DNA of 64,000 bases from Brachymonas sp049977365 (GTDB taxonomy: Bacteria > Pseudomonadota > Gammaproteobacteria > Burkholderiales > Burkholderiaceae_C). The translations under genes and the position numbers were made by a program. Of the stretch, positions 43,068-52,174 are shown piece after piece. Positions within the stretch are counted from its first letter, which is position 1. Each line of letters opens with the position of its first letter. A model generated the notes under the pieces. The model had not been told where the DNA came from. It searched no databases and worked only from the letters and a program-made list of their open reading frames with translations. The stretch lies in NCBI RefSeq assembly GCF_049977365.1, contig NZ_JBNGEN010000001.1:755556-819555 (forward strand), written 5' to 3'.

Positions 43068-43957
43068 CATCGGCGCAATTCGGGGCCCAGATCACATCCC
43101 ATGGCGCCAAGGCTGCGCACCATGTCCTCAAAGGCCGCATCCACCGCCTGCTGATCCCCTCCCTTGACCCCCAGATCGATGTGCGGGCCATATACGGGGT
43201 GATCCACGCTCGGCAGGCTGAAGACCTTGATGCCGGGATAGGTGGCCTCCAGCCGCTCCATCAGGGGAGTCAGGGCCGCCTCGTAGGCCTTGCGCACGAT
43301 GATGGAACGCTCCACCCAATGGCGCCTTTCGAACCAGTGTGCATAGAACGTGTCGAGCACCCATTCCATCATGGGCCACGCCATGACCGGGAAACCCGGC
43401 ATGAAGTGCACATGTCCGACCGAAAACCCGGCAATGCGGTTGTAAGGATTGGGAATGATGCTGGCCCCCTCTGGGAACATGGCCATCTGGAGACGCTGGA
43501 GATTGTCGGCACGCTCTTCGTCGAAAGGTTCGCCCTTTTCGCTGGCCACGTCGCGCATGCGCGCCAGTATCTGCGCCCGGGCAGCCGGGTGCATGGCGAG
43601 CGGAACGCCCAGTGCTTCTGCCGCAGCCTGCCGCGTGTGGTCATCCGGGGTGGCGCCAATGCCGCCACAGCTGAACACCACATCGCCACTGGCAAATGAC
43701 CGCCGCAGCTGATCGGCGATGCGTGCACGGTCGTCCCCGATCATGTGCACATAGGACAGTGCCAGACCCCGCGCGCCCAGCAGCTCGATGGCCTTGGGCA
43801 CATGCTTGTCGGCACGCCGGCCCGACAGCAGCTCGTCCCCCAGGACCAGCAGCCCGAAAGTGGGCATCGAGGCGTGGGGAGCAGGCGGAACCACTCCCTC
43901 TGGCAAGGAGCCAGTCTGAAGGGATTCAGTCGATATTGCGGATGCAGGTGAATTCAT
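43067..43957 (-). CDS. CinA-type MoCF (molybdopterin-binding) domain protein
   Basis: Cytoplasmic protein of 296 aa from the competence/damage-inducible protein A family. The MoCF fold is visible as FGLLVLGDELLSGRRADKHVPKAIELLGARGL, VVFSCGGIGATPDDHTRQAAAEALGVPL and IIPNPYNRIAGFSVGHVHFMPGFPVM. It lacks the C-terminal nicotinamide-nucleotide amidase domain of full CinA (~410 aa), like other short bacterial members; function is unknown. I chose the start at 43957, with GGGAGA about 7 bases upstream. The first ~30 residues are a variable Ser/Pro-rich lead. It follows the EI24 gene by 63 bp, likely one transcript. Its stop codon abuts the NtrC-box hairpin. Confidence 0.88.
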   Translation of the reverse strand: MNSPASAISTESLQTGSLPEGVVPPAPHASMPTFGLLVLGDELLSGRRADKHVPKAIELLGARGLALSYVHMIGDDRARIADQLRRSFASGDVVFSCGGIGATPDDHTRQAAAEALGVPLAMHPAARAQILARMRDVASEKGEPFDEERADNLQRLQMAMFPEGASIIPNPYNRIAGFSVGHVHFMPGFPVMAWPMMEWVLDTFYAHWFERRHWVERSIIVRKAYEAALTPLMERLEATYPGIKVFSLPSVDHPVYGPHIDLGVKGGDQQAVDAAFEDMVRSLGAMGCDLGPELRR

Positions 43958-44020
43958 GTTTTCTCCCGATGAAAGTTCCCGTTTGGCCGAGGGCGGCAGG
44001 CGTTCCACAGCCCTGCCAGG

Positions 44021-44926
44021 TCAAAGACGCGACACGAGGCCCCTGCCTTGCTGGGGCCCACCCTCGTCCATGGTACGCGCCGAGACATCGATGACGTCCA
44101 TTGCGGCGGTTCTGGCTGCCTGCTCGGCATCGGCAGCAAGACGCATCTGCTGCAGCACTGCCAGGCAGTAATGGGCAAACCACAGGGAGGAAAAGGCAAA
44201 GACCAGCGCATAGATCCACACGGCCACCGGCACCAGCAACACAAAGGCCACGGCAAAGAATGCCACCGAACTCCACACGACCCCGGGCGCTGCCCCCAGC
44301 AGTCCGACGATGATGCCCATGACCAGCAATTCCACGTGATGGCTGCGCATGAGGGCCCGCCTCTCCTCGCGGGAAGCAAAATCTGCCAGGGTGTCGTAGG
44401 CCATGACGCGATAGGTGAGCCAGCCCCAGATGAGCGGCGGCACGATCAGCACCAGGGGGGGCACGAACCACAGGGGAATGCTCAGTCCCAACGCCACCAG
44501 CGCCAGCGCGGTATGCCCCAGAGACCATCCGACACTGCCGAAGAAGGAGCCTCCGTGGCGCTGCTCCAGAAGCGGAAAACGCCGCTCGGCCACCATGCGC
44601 GTCAGAGGGGGAGTCATGAAAAAGGCAATGGCCAGCAGGGAGACCAGCACCAGCAGCGGAGTGATGGCGAAGATCACCGTCAGCACCGGCACCACCGCCT
44701 TGAGCTGCGGCATGTGCAGCCACTCCACCGCACGGTCGATCACCGTCTGCAGCGCCGTACCCTCCAGGGCCTGGCGCACGGCATCGACCGCCGGCATCCA
44801 TCCCCACTGCGCAAAAGCCAGTGCCACAGCGATGAGCAGCACGAGGGGCAGCAGGGACAGCACAATCACGCGGGGGTGCAGACAGTACGCCACCGCCCGC
44901 CAGAAAGCATCGAGCAAAATCTTCAT
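44021..44926 (-). CDS. EI24 domain integral membrane protein
   Basis: Inner-membrane protein of 301 aa in the EI24/CysZ-like superfamily. About five to six hydrophobic helices: RVIVLSLLPLVLLIAVALAF (about 19-38), VLTVIFAITPLLVLVSLLAIAFF, ALALVALGLSIPLWFVPPLVLIVPPLIWGWL, ELLVMGIIVGLLGAAPGVVWSSVAFFAVAFVLLVPVAVWIYALVFAF. The start MKILLDAFWRAVAYCLHPRV is typical of this family in Burkholderiales. CysZ transports sulfate, but the resemblance here is too distant to assign a substrate. It is upstream of the CinA-type gene and divergent from the asd leader. Confidence 0.85.
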   Translation of the reverse strand: MKILLDAFWRAVAYCLHPRVIVLSLLPLVLLIAVALAFAQWGWMPAVDAVRQALEGTALQTVIDRAVEWLHMPQLKAVVPVLTVIFAITPLLVLVSLLAIAFFMTPPLTRMVAERRFPLLEQRHGGSFFGSVGWSLGHTALALVALGLSIPLWFVPPLVLIVPPLIWGWLTYRVMAYDTLADFASREERRALMRSHHVELLVMGIIVGLLGAAPGVVWSSVAFFAVAFVLLVPVAVWIYALVFAFSSLWFAHYCLAVLQQMRLAADAEQAARTAAMDVIDVSARTMDEGGPQQGRGLVSRL

Positions 44927-45099
44927 GGCTGCACAGTGTAGGGGAATGCTCCGCCACCTGCCGTGTCGGCCGCATCAGACAGGGCGGAAGCACTGGCGCC
45001 TGAACTTCCACAGTGTGCACAGGCATGCCAATGGGGCAAGGATTCGCGCCCACGCAACAATCCTGCAGCCGCTGCACGCCGCCCGGCATTGCAACTGCC

Positions 45100-45105
45100 T
45101 ATAAT
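45100..45105 (+). promoter_or_regulatory. Consensus -10 element (TATAAT) before the asd leader
   Basis: A perfect TATAAT. The hexamer 17 bp upstream is a poor -35, so an activator or a weak basal promoter is possible. The expected start of transcription falls at or near 45112, the first base of a small open frame, which would make that frame leaderless. Confidence 0.55.
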
Positions 45106-45111
45106 CAAGGC

Positions 45112-45219
45112 ATGATCCGCATGCAATATTCCATTCACACGCTGCAGCCCTTGCCGGTTGCAGGTGCAAGTGCATTTGCATCGATCTGCATCACCAAAAC
45201 GACAACCATCAAGGGCTGA
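45112..45219 (+). CDS. Putative leader peptide of asd, rich in Thr/Ile/Lys codons
   Basis: A 35-codon frame not matched to any family. Its last eleven residues, ICITKTTTIKG, hold four Thr, three Ile and two Lys; Thr, Ile and Lys are end products of the aspartate pathway in which Asd acts. The pattern resembles the thr operon leader peptide of E. coli. It follows a TATAAT by six bases, lacks a Shine-Dalgarno site, and has a second Met at codon 4. Alternative RNA stems follow its stop codon. Whether it is translated is unknown. Confidence 0.45.
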   Translation: MIRMQYSIHTLQPLPVAGASAFASICITKTTTIKG

Positions 45220-45228
45220 TCCAGTCCA

Positions 45229-45285
45229 GGTTCGTCGTGCGCCACTTTTCCCGGCCCAGACGAGCCGGGCACAGGTTCCTTTTTC
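45229..45285 (+). promoter_or_regulatory. Candidate attenuator with mutually exclusive stems before asd
   Basis: Stem A pairs GGTTCGTC (45229-45236) with GACGAGCC (45259-45266), eight pairs including one G-U. Stem B pairs CCCGGC (45250-45255) with GCCGGG (45264-45269) and is followed by TTTTT at 45280-45284. The two share bases 45264-45266 and cannot coexist. The T-run lies about 10 bases after stem B, further than ideal, so the terminator reading is weak. Confidence 0.4.
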
Positions 45286-45403
45286 CCCATCCGATGATCG
45301 TTCTGGCGCTGCCTGAAAAGGTTTGCTTTTCGTGCGCCCGGATCCTGCCTCGTCTTTCCGGGCCCCTCACTTTTAGGTCATCACTGAGAAAGGCGTGTAC
45401 GCA

Positions 45404-46540
45404 ATGAAAGTTGGCAATCTGGTCGGCCTCGTAGGCTGGCGTGGCATGGTGGGTTCGGTTCTGATGGACCGCATGAAGGAAGAAAAGGACTTCGATCTGA
45501 TCGAACCGGTTTTCTTCTCCACTTCCAATGCGGGCGGCGCTGCGCCCGACATGGCCAAGAACGAAAAAACCCTGCAGGACGCCTACGATCTGGAAGCGCT
45601 CCGCAGATGCGACGTGATTCTTTCCTGCCAGGGCGGCGACTACACCACGGAGATTTTCCCCAAGCTTCGCGCCGCAGGCTGGAAGGGGCACTGGATCGAT
45701 GCAGCCAGCACCCTGCGCATGAAGGACGATGCCGTCATCGTGCTCGATCCCGTGAACATGCCCGTCATCAAGAAGGCACTGGCCGAAGGGGGCAACAACT
45801 GGATCGGCGGCAACTGCACCGTGAGCTGCATGCTCATGGGCGTAGGGGCCCTCTACAAGGCCGGACTGGTCGAATGGATGAGCACCCAGACCTACCAGGC
45901 AGCCAGCGGAGGTGGCGCCCAGCACATGCGCGAGCTGCTCACGCAGTTCGGCACCCTGCATGGCGAAGTCCAGTCCCTGCTGCAGGATCCCAAGAGCGCC
46001 ATTCTGGAAATCGACCGCATGGTCATCGCCAAGCAGCGTGCGCTGACTGCCGCAGAAACTGCCAATTTCCTCGTGCCGCTCGGCGGCAGCCTGATTCCGT
46101 GGATCGACAAGGACCTGGGCGACGGCTACTCCCGCGAGGAATGGAAGGGCATGGCCGAAACCAACAAGATCATGGGACTGGGCGAAGGCTTCGGAACAGC
46201 CCCCATTCCCGTGGACGGGTACTGCGTGCGTGTGGGCGCCATGCGCTGCCACAGCCAGGCGCTGACCTTCAAGCTCAAGAAGGACGTGCCTGTGGCAGAC
46301 ATCGAGGCGCTGATCGCTGCCGACAATCCGTGGGCAAAGGTCGTGCCCAACAACAAGGAAGACACGCTCCGTGATCTCACTCCCGTGGCTGTGACCGGCA
46401 CCATGACCATTCCGGTCGGACGCATTCGCAAGCTCGCCATGGGGCCGGAATATGTCGGCGCCTTCACGATCGGTGACCAGCTGCTCTGGGGCGCGGCCGA
46501 ACCGCTGCGCCGCATGCTGCGCATCCTGCTGGAAGACTGA
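45404..46540 (+). CDS. asd: Aspartate-semialdehyde dehydrogenase
   Basis: NADPH-dependent enzyme (378 aa) reducing aspartyl phosphate to aspartate semialdehyde, the branch to Lys/DAP, Thr, Met and Ile; it is essential for cell-wall DAP. The N-terminal nucleotide fold begins VGLVGWRGMVGSVLMDRM. The catalytic Cys is at about 138 in GGNCTVSCM, and the substrate His/Arg lie in RVGAMRCHSQAL. The length matches the Gram-negative proteobacterial type. I chose the ATG at 45404: GAGAAAGG is 11 bases upstream, whereas a GTG at 45395 is too close to it. It ends at a strong terminator before fimV. Confidence 0.96.
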   Translation: MKVGNLVGLVGWRGMVGSVLMDRMKEEKDFDLIEPVFFSTSNAGGAAPDMAKNEKTLQDAYDLEALRRCDVILSCQGGDYTTEIFPKLRAAGWKGHWIDAASTLRMKDDAVIVLDPVNMPVIKKALAEGGNNWIGGNCTVSCMLMGVGALYKAGLVEWMSTQTYQAASGGGAQHMRELLTQFGTLHGEVQSLLQDPKSAILEIDRMVIAKQRALTAAETANFLVPLGGSLIPWIDKDLGDGYSREEWKGMAETNKIMGLGEGFGTAPIPVDGYCVRVGAMRCHSQALTFKLKKDVPVADIEALIAADNPWAKVVPNNKEDTLRDLTPVAVTGTMTIPVGRIRKLAMGPEYVGAFTIGDQLLWGAAEPLRRMLRILLED

Positions 46541-46622
46541 TCTCCTCCCTGCGTGCTCCCCCTCCATCCACCGGAACGGGAGCCAGGTACAGGGCACCGG
46601 ACCGAGTGAACTTTGTCCCCTG

Positions 46623-46658
46623 AAGCCTTCATCGACTCGCTGTCGATGAAGGCTTTTT
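46623..46658 (+). terminator. Rho-independent terminator of asd
   Basis: Perfect 14-bp arms AAGCCTTCATCGAC and GTCGATGAAGGCTT around a 5-base loop, continuing in three more Ts (five in all from the arm). It separates asd from fimV. Confidence 0.93.
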
Positions 46659-46910
46659 GCATGGGTGCATGGCAACCGCATATTTGTCCTACACTACCCC
46701 GACGGATCGTCCTGACAGCAGAAACAGGCCAGCCTGCACGCAGGAGGGAGCGGATGTCCCTTTCGTCGTAGCCTATCTGCAACGAAACGTTTCATTTTAC
46801 AAATCACTCGGTGACAATAGGCTGATCCGGCACTGAAGGTTGGCAGTGCAGGTCGGTTGCGATGCCGGCTCCCACTTCAAGACCTCGTTCACCCTGTCTC
46901 ACACACGCCC

Positions 46911-49490
46911 ATGAACCATTGCACCACGCACTTTTCCCCCGCCGATGCAGGCGATGCATCCGTGCGCAGCCCTCTGTCACGCATTGCCGTGGCGGCTGCC
47001 CTCGTCATGGCCGGAATCAGCACCAACAGCTACGCCCTGGGGTTCGGAAAGCTGCATGTGCAATCCGCACTGGGCCAGCCCCTGCACGCTGAAGTGGAAA
47101 TCCTGGATGCCCGCCCCGGCGAACTGCGCGCAGGGCTGGCACCTGCAGCCAACTATTCCAAGCGTGGACTGGATTACAACCCCATAGTCAGCAGCATCCG
47201 TTCGAGCGTACAGCGCATCAATGGCCGCACGGTGCTGCGCCTGACCAGCGACAGACCCCTGAGCGATCCGTTCCTGGACGTGGTCCTGCAGGCCAACGAC
47301 GGCTCTGGACAGGTGGTTCGCGACTACTCCATTTTGCTGGATCCTCCCAGCCGTGCCCACCGCGCTGCCCCCGCCGTGACAGCCGCAGAGGTCTCCGCCC
47401 CCCGGCACCGTGCAGCCCCCCCTCGGGCTGCAGACGTCGCTCCTCGCCCTGCCACAGCCCGTCACGCCGCGGCACGGCCTGCCGCCCCTGCCGGCAAGGC
47501 CTCTCGTCATGCCTCGCATGGTGCCAAAGTGGTTCGTGTACGCCCTGGCGACACAGCCGGCAGCCTGGCAGCCATGCGCAAGCCCGCCAATGTGTCGCTC
47601 GATCAGATGCTGGTGGCCATGCTGCGCACCAACCCCCACGCCTTCATCGACGGCAACGTCAACCGCCTGAAATCGGGTGCCGTGATCCAGATGCCCTCGG
47701 CATCACAGGCCACTTCCACAGCCGCGCCCCAGGCCAGCCGTGAAATCGCCGCGCAGAGCGCCGACTTCCGCAGCTATCGCCACAAGCTCGCCGAAACCAC
47801 CACCACTCAGGCTACGACCAACGCACGCCAGAGTGGCGGAGCAGTGCAGGCACAGGTGCAGGACACCCAGTCCGCACATGCTGCCGCACCGGATGCCCTG
47901 ACCCTGTCCAAGGGAGCGCTCAAGGGCAAGAACAAGACCGAGGAGCGGATTGCCAAGGCTGCCCAGGAAAAAGCCAACAACTCCCGCACCAACGAGCTCA
48001 ACAAGAACCTGGACGATCTGAAAAAGCTCAGTGCAGCCGCTGGCGCAGCGTCCTCCACAGGAGGCCAGGCTGCTTCTGCCCCCAAGGCAGGTGCGCTGGT
48101 CGCCACCACGCCCGCAGCCCTGCAGGCCGCCAGCGGCGCGGCCAGTGCAGCCAGCAGCGCAGCCTCCACGGCATCCGCAGCCAAGGCGCCGCTCAAGACA
48201 GCCTCTGCTCCCCTCAAGAAGAAGCACATCACGCCTGCTCCCGCTCCCGTGAAGGAAGAACCGGGATTCTTCTCCAGTCTCCTCGACAACCCCCTGCTGC
48301 TCGCAGGCGGTGCCGGTGTGCTGGCCTTGGTGGGGGGACTGATCGCCTTCCGGGCCCGTCAGCGCAAGAAAGAGGCGGAAACCCAGGAAAGCTCCTTCCT
48401 CGAAAGCAACTTCGCTCCCGACTCCTTCTTCCACGCCTCGGGGGGCAAGGAGGTGGACACCTCCGACTCCGGCGTGCAGACCGACATCAACCAGTCCTCG
48501 ATGCTGTATTCGCCCAGTCAGCTCGATGCCGAGGCCGATGTCGATCCCATTTCCGAAGCCGATGTGTACATGGCTTACGGGCGTGACCTGCAGGCCGAAG
48601 AAATCCTCAAGGATGCGCTGGTCAAGTATCCGGGCCGGGTGGCCATTCTGGCTAAGCTGCTCGAAATCTACCATCGTCGCCGCGACGCCAAGGCATACGC
48701 ACAGACCGCCCAGACACTCAAGAACCTGACCCAGGCCGCAGGCCCGGACTGGGATCTGGCCCGCAAGAACGGTCTCGCACTGGAACCTGGCAACCCCCTG
48801 TATACCGATGCATCGGTACCGGCAGCCGGCAGCACTCCGGCTTCCGAATCAGGAGCCGTGCTCAGCTCGACCGAACTTCCCGAAAGTGTGCCTGCATCGC
48901 TGCTTCCCGGACAGGCTGCCGCAGTGTCCTCCGCTCCGCCAAAGGCCCCGGTCAAGCCGTATGTCGATACCCTGCCTCCGGATACCCAGCCGGCGCCCAC
49001 CGATGTACCGGCTCAGACCACCGGTCTCACTCTCGACTTCAACGAACTCGATGCCAGCCATGCGGCTGCCTCGCTGACTCCCGCTACCGTGGTGCTGCCC
49101 ACAGAAGCACCGGCCATCGCACCAACACCCGTGGACATGCCAGTGGCAGTCCCTGTGGCCACCCAGCAGCCCACCGCACCGGCAGCGAGCATCCCACCCA
49201 CCGCCAGTGACGCTGCTGACAGCGAACAGCCGCTGGACTTCGATTGGAAGGGACTGTCCCTCGATCTGGACCATGCCCCCGAAATCCAGAAGAACGGTGT
49301 CGCGCCCGAACCTGCGGCTGCCCCGGAAGCCGAAGCCATGCATGCACTCACGACCAAGCTGGCCCTGGCGCGCGAATTCCTGGCCATTGGCGACAAGGAT
49401 GGAGCACGCGCCATGGCACAGGAAGTGGCAGATCATGCCACCGGCGAGCTGCAGGCCGAAGCCCGCAAGTTCGTGCAGGAAATCGCCTGA
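46911..49490 (+). CDS. fimV: FimV family type IV pilus assembly / polar hub protein
   Basis: Inner-membrane protein with a large periplasmic part, 859 aa. It organises type IV pilus secretin assembly and cell polarity in relatives. A signal segment (about 22-44) is followed by the FimV N-terminal domain LGFGKLHVQSALGQPLHAEVEILDARPGELRAGLA. A LysM-like peptidoglycan-binding region follows near 206-265 (VVRVRPGDTAGSL, LDQMLVAMLRTNP). Next are an Ala-rich stretch, a membrane helix near 457-480 (LLLAGGAGVLALVGGLIAF), a cytoplasmic TPR-like part (YMAYGRDLQAEEILKDAL) and the FimV C-terminal domain (LALAREFLAIGDKDGARAMAQEV, about 815-845). It is probably functionally linked to the pilV-fimT operon. 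Confidence 0.93.
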   Translation: MNHCTTHFSPADAGDASVRSPLSRIAVAAALVMAGISTNSYALGFGKLHVQSALGQPLHAEVEILDARPGELRAGLAPAANYSKRGLDYNPIVSSIRSSVQRINGRTVLRLTSDRPLSDPFLDVVLQANDGSGQVVRDYSILLDPPSRAHRAAPAVTAAEVSAPRHRAAPPRAADVAPRPATARHAAARPAAPAGKASRHASHGAKVVRVRPGDTAGSLAAMRKPANVSLDQMLVAMLRTNPHAFIDGNVNRLKSGAVIQMPSASQATSTAAPQASREIAAQSADFRSYRHKLAETTTTQATTNARQSGGAVQAQVQDTQSAHAAAPDALTLSKGALKGKNKTEERIAKAAQEKANNSRTNELNKNLDDLKKLSAAAGAASSTGGQAASAPKAGALVATTPAALQAASGAASAASSAASTASAAKAPLKTASAPLKKKHITPAPAPVKEEPGFFSSLLDNPLLLAGGAGVLALVGGLIAFRARQRKKEAETQESSFLESNFAPDSFFHASGGKEVDTSDSGVQTDINQSSMLYSPSQLDAEADVDPISEADVYMAYGRDLQAEEILKDALVKYPGRVAILAKLLEIYHRRRDAKAYAQTAQTLKNLTQAAGPDWDLARKNGLALEPGNPLYTDASVPAAGSTPASESGAVLSSTELPESVPASLLPGQAAAVSSAPPKAPVKPYVDTLPPDTQPAPTDVPAQTTGLTLDFNELDASHAAASLTPATVVLPTEAPAIAPTPVDMPVAVPVATQQPTAPAASIPPTASDAADSEQPLDFDWKGLSLDLDHAPEIQKNGVAPEPAAAPEAEAMHALTTKLALAREFLAIGDKDGARAMAQEVADHATGELQAEARKFVQEIA

Positions 49491-49572
49491 CGCACCATCT
49501 GCAGAAGGCGCGGGAGGGAGTAGCGCTCCTCCCTTCTGTTCTCTCTGTCTGCCGGCGGTTTCTCCGGCCCCC

Positions 49573-49600
49573 ACGCCTTCCCTTGTCGGAAGGCGTTTTT
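49573..49600 (+). terminator. Rho-independent terminator of fimV
   Basis: Perfect 9-bp arms ACGCCTTCC and GGAAGGCGT around a 6-base loop, followed by four Ts (five counting the last arm base). It lies 82 bp after the fimV stop. Confidence 0.9.
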
Positions 49601-49642
49601 CATGCAGGAGTCGATACCGGCTCTGCCACCTGTCCGTGTCCG

Positions 49643-49677
49643 AAAAAAAGCGGGCATGCTGTGCGCATGCCCGCTTT
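49643..49677 (-). terminator. Rho-independent terminator of sodB
   Basis: Perfect 13-bp arms AAAGCGGGCATGC and GCATGCCCGCTTT around a 5-base loop. On the minus strand a seven-T run follows, counting three from the arm. It is 30 bp after the sodB stop. Confidence 0.93.
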
Positions 49678-49706
49678 GTCGATGACTGACCTGGTCTATC
49701 GGTCCA

Positions 49707-50288
49707 TCAAGCGAAGTTCTGCTCTGCAAAGGCCCAGTTGACCAGTTTGCCGAAATAGGCTTCCAGGAACTTGGGACGGGCATTGCGGTAGTCGATGTAG
49801 TAGGCATGTTCCCACACATCGGCCGTCAGCAGAGCCTTGTCACCCGTAGTGAGCGGAGTAGCGGCATTGCTGGTGTTGACGATGTCCAGCGAACCATCGG
49901 CCTTCTTGACCAGCCACGTCCAGCCAGAACCGAAGTTGCCGACGGCGGACTTGGTGAAGGCTTCCTTGAACGCATCCAGGCTGCCCCACTTGGCATTGAT
50001 GGCATCCGCCAGAGCGCCGGCAGGAGCTGCACCGCCGTTGGGCGTCAGGCAGTTCCAGAAGAAGGAGTGGTTCCAGTGCTGGGCTGCATTGTTGAACAGC
50101 GCGCCGGACGACTTTCGGACAATGTCTTCGAGGGCCATGCTCTCGAACTCGGTGCCTTTCTGCAGCTCGTTGAGCTTGTCGACGTAGGCCTTGTGGTGCT
50201 TGCCATAGTGGTATTCCATGGTTTCCTTGGAATAGGCAGGTGCGAGCGCATCCAGTGCATACGGCAGTTCGGGAAGCTTGTGTTCCAT
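49707..50288 (-). CDS. sodB: Iron superoxide dismutase
   Basis: Cytoplasmic Fe-type superoxide dismutase, 193 aa. Metal ligands are His27 (YHYGKHH), His74 (AAQHWNHSFFW), Asp157 and His161 (DVWEHAYYIDY). Gln70 in AAQHW and the WNHSFFWNCLTPNG stretch point to the iron rather than the manganese enzyme. AAGGAG lies 7-8 bases before the start. It is the last minus-strand gene after xseA but with a 236 bp gap, so it probably has its own promoter. I saw no clear Fur box. Confidence 0.97.
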   Translation of the reverse strand: MEHKLPELPYALDALAPAYSKETMEYHYGKHHKAYVDKLNELQKGTEFESMALEDIVRKSSGALFNNAAQHWNHSFFWNCLTPNGGAAPAGALADAINAKWGSLDAFKEAFTKSAVGNFGSGWTWLVKKADGSLDIVNTSNAATPLTTGDKALLTADVWEHAYYIDYRNARPKFLEAYFGKLVNWAFAEQNFA

Positions 50289-50524
50289 GATTGGGCTCCT
50301 TGTGGGGATGAATGAGTGGGTGGAAATGCACAGGCCCCGCGTCACCTGCCGCATTTCATGCGAGCTCTGCGCATGGTCTGCCATCACTCCCGGCACGCCA
50401 TGCGCGGCTCGACCGAATCATTGTCGCATAGGGAAAGTGCAACGCTGTCCCGAGGGGTTCTTGTCCCTGTTGCAAGACGTAGTTCTGCCCCAGCGTGGAC
50501 CCGCAGGGTGACAGGCACTGCGCT

Positions 50525-52006
50525 TCATTCCTCCTCCTCTCCCTGCAGCGGGATCTGCACCGGCAGGGGGGTCAGCAGGACTTCGCCGTCGCTGATTCTG
50601 GCGTGGACCTGCTGCTGCAGCCGAAAATCCCGACGATGCGACAACAGATGCCCCTGGTCGTCCTGCAGCAGTGCATAGCCTCGCTGCAGCAGGGCCTGCG
50701 GGTTCATGAGCCGCAGGCCGGTTTCGAGCGTCGTGAGCGAGGCGACCTGTGCTTCCAGCGCAGTGTGCACGCCGTCGTGAAGCCGCCGCTCCAGCTCCCG
50801 AAGATGCGAGACAGCCATCGCATGCTGCAGATGCAGCACGCGCTGCATGCGCGTCTGCCACAGGGACAACTGCATCCGTTGCTCGCGCGTGATGCGTTGC
50901 TGCCGCACAGCCTGCTCCAGGCGCTGCCGCCATGCCTCCCAGCGGGGCCGGTGCACGCCCAGCCATCGGGGCAGCACATGCTGCATGCGCCCCTCGATCT
51001 GTTGCAGACGCTGGGATTGCGTCCTGAACCGTCCGCATGCACGTTCCAGTGTCCAGCCCAGCCGATCCAGGCGCTGCGCCTCGTTCTGCAGTCGGCGTTC
51101 CACCCATTGCCCCAGTCGCTGCCCTTCCAGAGTGACCTGATGCACTATGTCATCCCGGGGAAGCGCCGCAAGCTCTGCAGCGGCCGTAGGCGTAGGAGCT
51201 CGCAGATCGGCGCAGAAATCGGCAATGGTGAAATCGGTTTCATGGCCCACGCCCGTGATCAGGGGCACGGGGCTGTGAATGATGGCTTCTGCCACCCCCT
51301 CATCGTTGAAGGCCCAGAGGTCTTCGAGAGACCCCCCTCCTCGCACCAGCACGATGGTGTCGATGGGCGCAATGCCTGCGGGAGCGGTCCCCTGTCGCTG
51401 ACGCTCCACCAGACGGTACAGGGTCTGCAATGCACGCACCAGATCGGCAGGAGCCCCCTGCCCCTGCACCAGCGCGGGTACGAGCACCACGGGCACATGC
51501 GGCGCGCGCCGGGCCCATGTCGACGCCACATCCCGCAAGGCGGCAGCGCCCAGGGAGGTGACGAGTCCGATTCCACGGGGATAGGGGGTGGCGACACGCT
51601 TGCGCGCGGCATCGAACCATCCCAATGCCTGCAAGGCAGCCTTGCGGCGCAGAAAATCCTCGTACAGAGCCCCCTGCCCGGCACGCCGCATGCTTTCGAC
51701 GATGAGCTGCAGCTCGCCACGCGCCTCGTACACGGCCAGACGCCCGCGCACCTCCACCTGCTGACCTTCCTGCGGCTGCCAGTCGAGCAGGCTGGCAGCC
51801 CGGCGGAACATGGCACAGCGCAACTGGCCTGCGGCATCCTTGAGGCTGAAGTACCAATGACCGCTCGCGGCACGACTCACCCCGGCGAGCTCACCCTGCA
51901 CCGTCACCGATCCAAAGCGTGCCTCCAGGGCGTCGGCAATGGCATGACACAGTGCGCCGACCTGCCAGATCCTGCGCGCCGGAATTCTCTCCAGAGAGTC
52001 AGACAT
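50525..52006 (-). CDS. xseA: Exodeoxyribonuclease VII large subunit
   Basis: Catalytic subunit of the single-strand-specific exonuclease VII (493 aa), acting in DNA repair with XseB (not in the window). An N-terminal OB-fold (VTVQGELAGVSRAASGHWYFSLKD, about 32-55) is followed by the catalytic domain: GIGLVTSLGAAALRDV, IVLVRGGGSLEDLWAFNDE, GVGHETDFTIADFCADLRAPTPTAAAEL. A long coiled coil (about 330-430) precedes the C-terminus. I chose the start at 52006; a longer frame adds 25 residues. It is divergent from exbB across a 344 bp region holding DnaA-box-like sites. Confidence 0.95.
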   Translation of the reverse strand: MSDSLERIPARRIWQVGALCHAIADALEARFGSVTVQGELAGVSRAASGHWYFSLKDAAGQLRCAMFRRAASLLDWQPQEGQQVEVRGRLAVYEARGELQLIVESMRRAGQGALYEDFLRRKAALQALGWFDAARKRVATPYPRGIGLVTSLGAAALRDVASTWARRAPHVPVVLVPALVQGQGAPADLVRALQTLYRLVERQRQGTAPAGIAPIDTIVLVRGGGSLEDLWAFNDEGVAEAIIHSPVPLITGVGHETDFTIADFCADLRAPTPTAAAELAALPRDDIVHQVTLEGQRLGQWVERRLQNEAQRLDRLGWTLERACGRFRTQSQRLQQIEGRMQHVLPRWLGVHRPRWEAWRQRLEQAVRQQRITREQRMQLSLWQTRMQRVLHLQHAMAVSHLRELERRLHDGVHTALEAQVASLTTLETGLRLMNPQALLQRGYALLQDDQGHLLSHRRDFRLQQQVHARISDGEVLLTPLPVQIPLQGEEEE

Positions 52007-52174
52007 GCTGCGGCCCCCTGGGGAAAAAGCAGCCCGCATGCCTGCCAGAAACCGTGCCGAAAGCCAGCAAACTCGTAGCAACTATTTGTTTTTGTTGATA
52101 TTTTTTGCTGCACATTTTGTAATCAAAGTAACTTTTCCGCCATCATCCGTTGGGCAAAATAGGTTGTCACCCCG

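Noticed and set aside
45209..46681. Open frame of 490 codons on the minus strand opposite asd
   Set aside because: asd is unmistakable; the antisense frame runs through the asd terminator.
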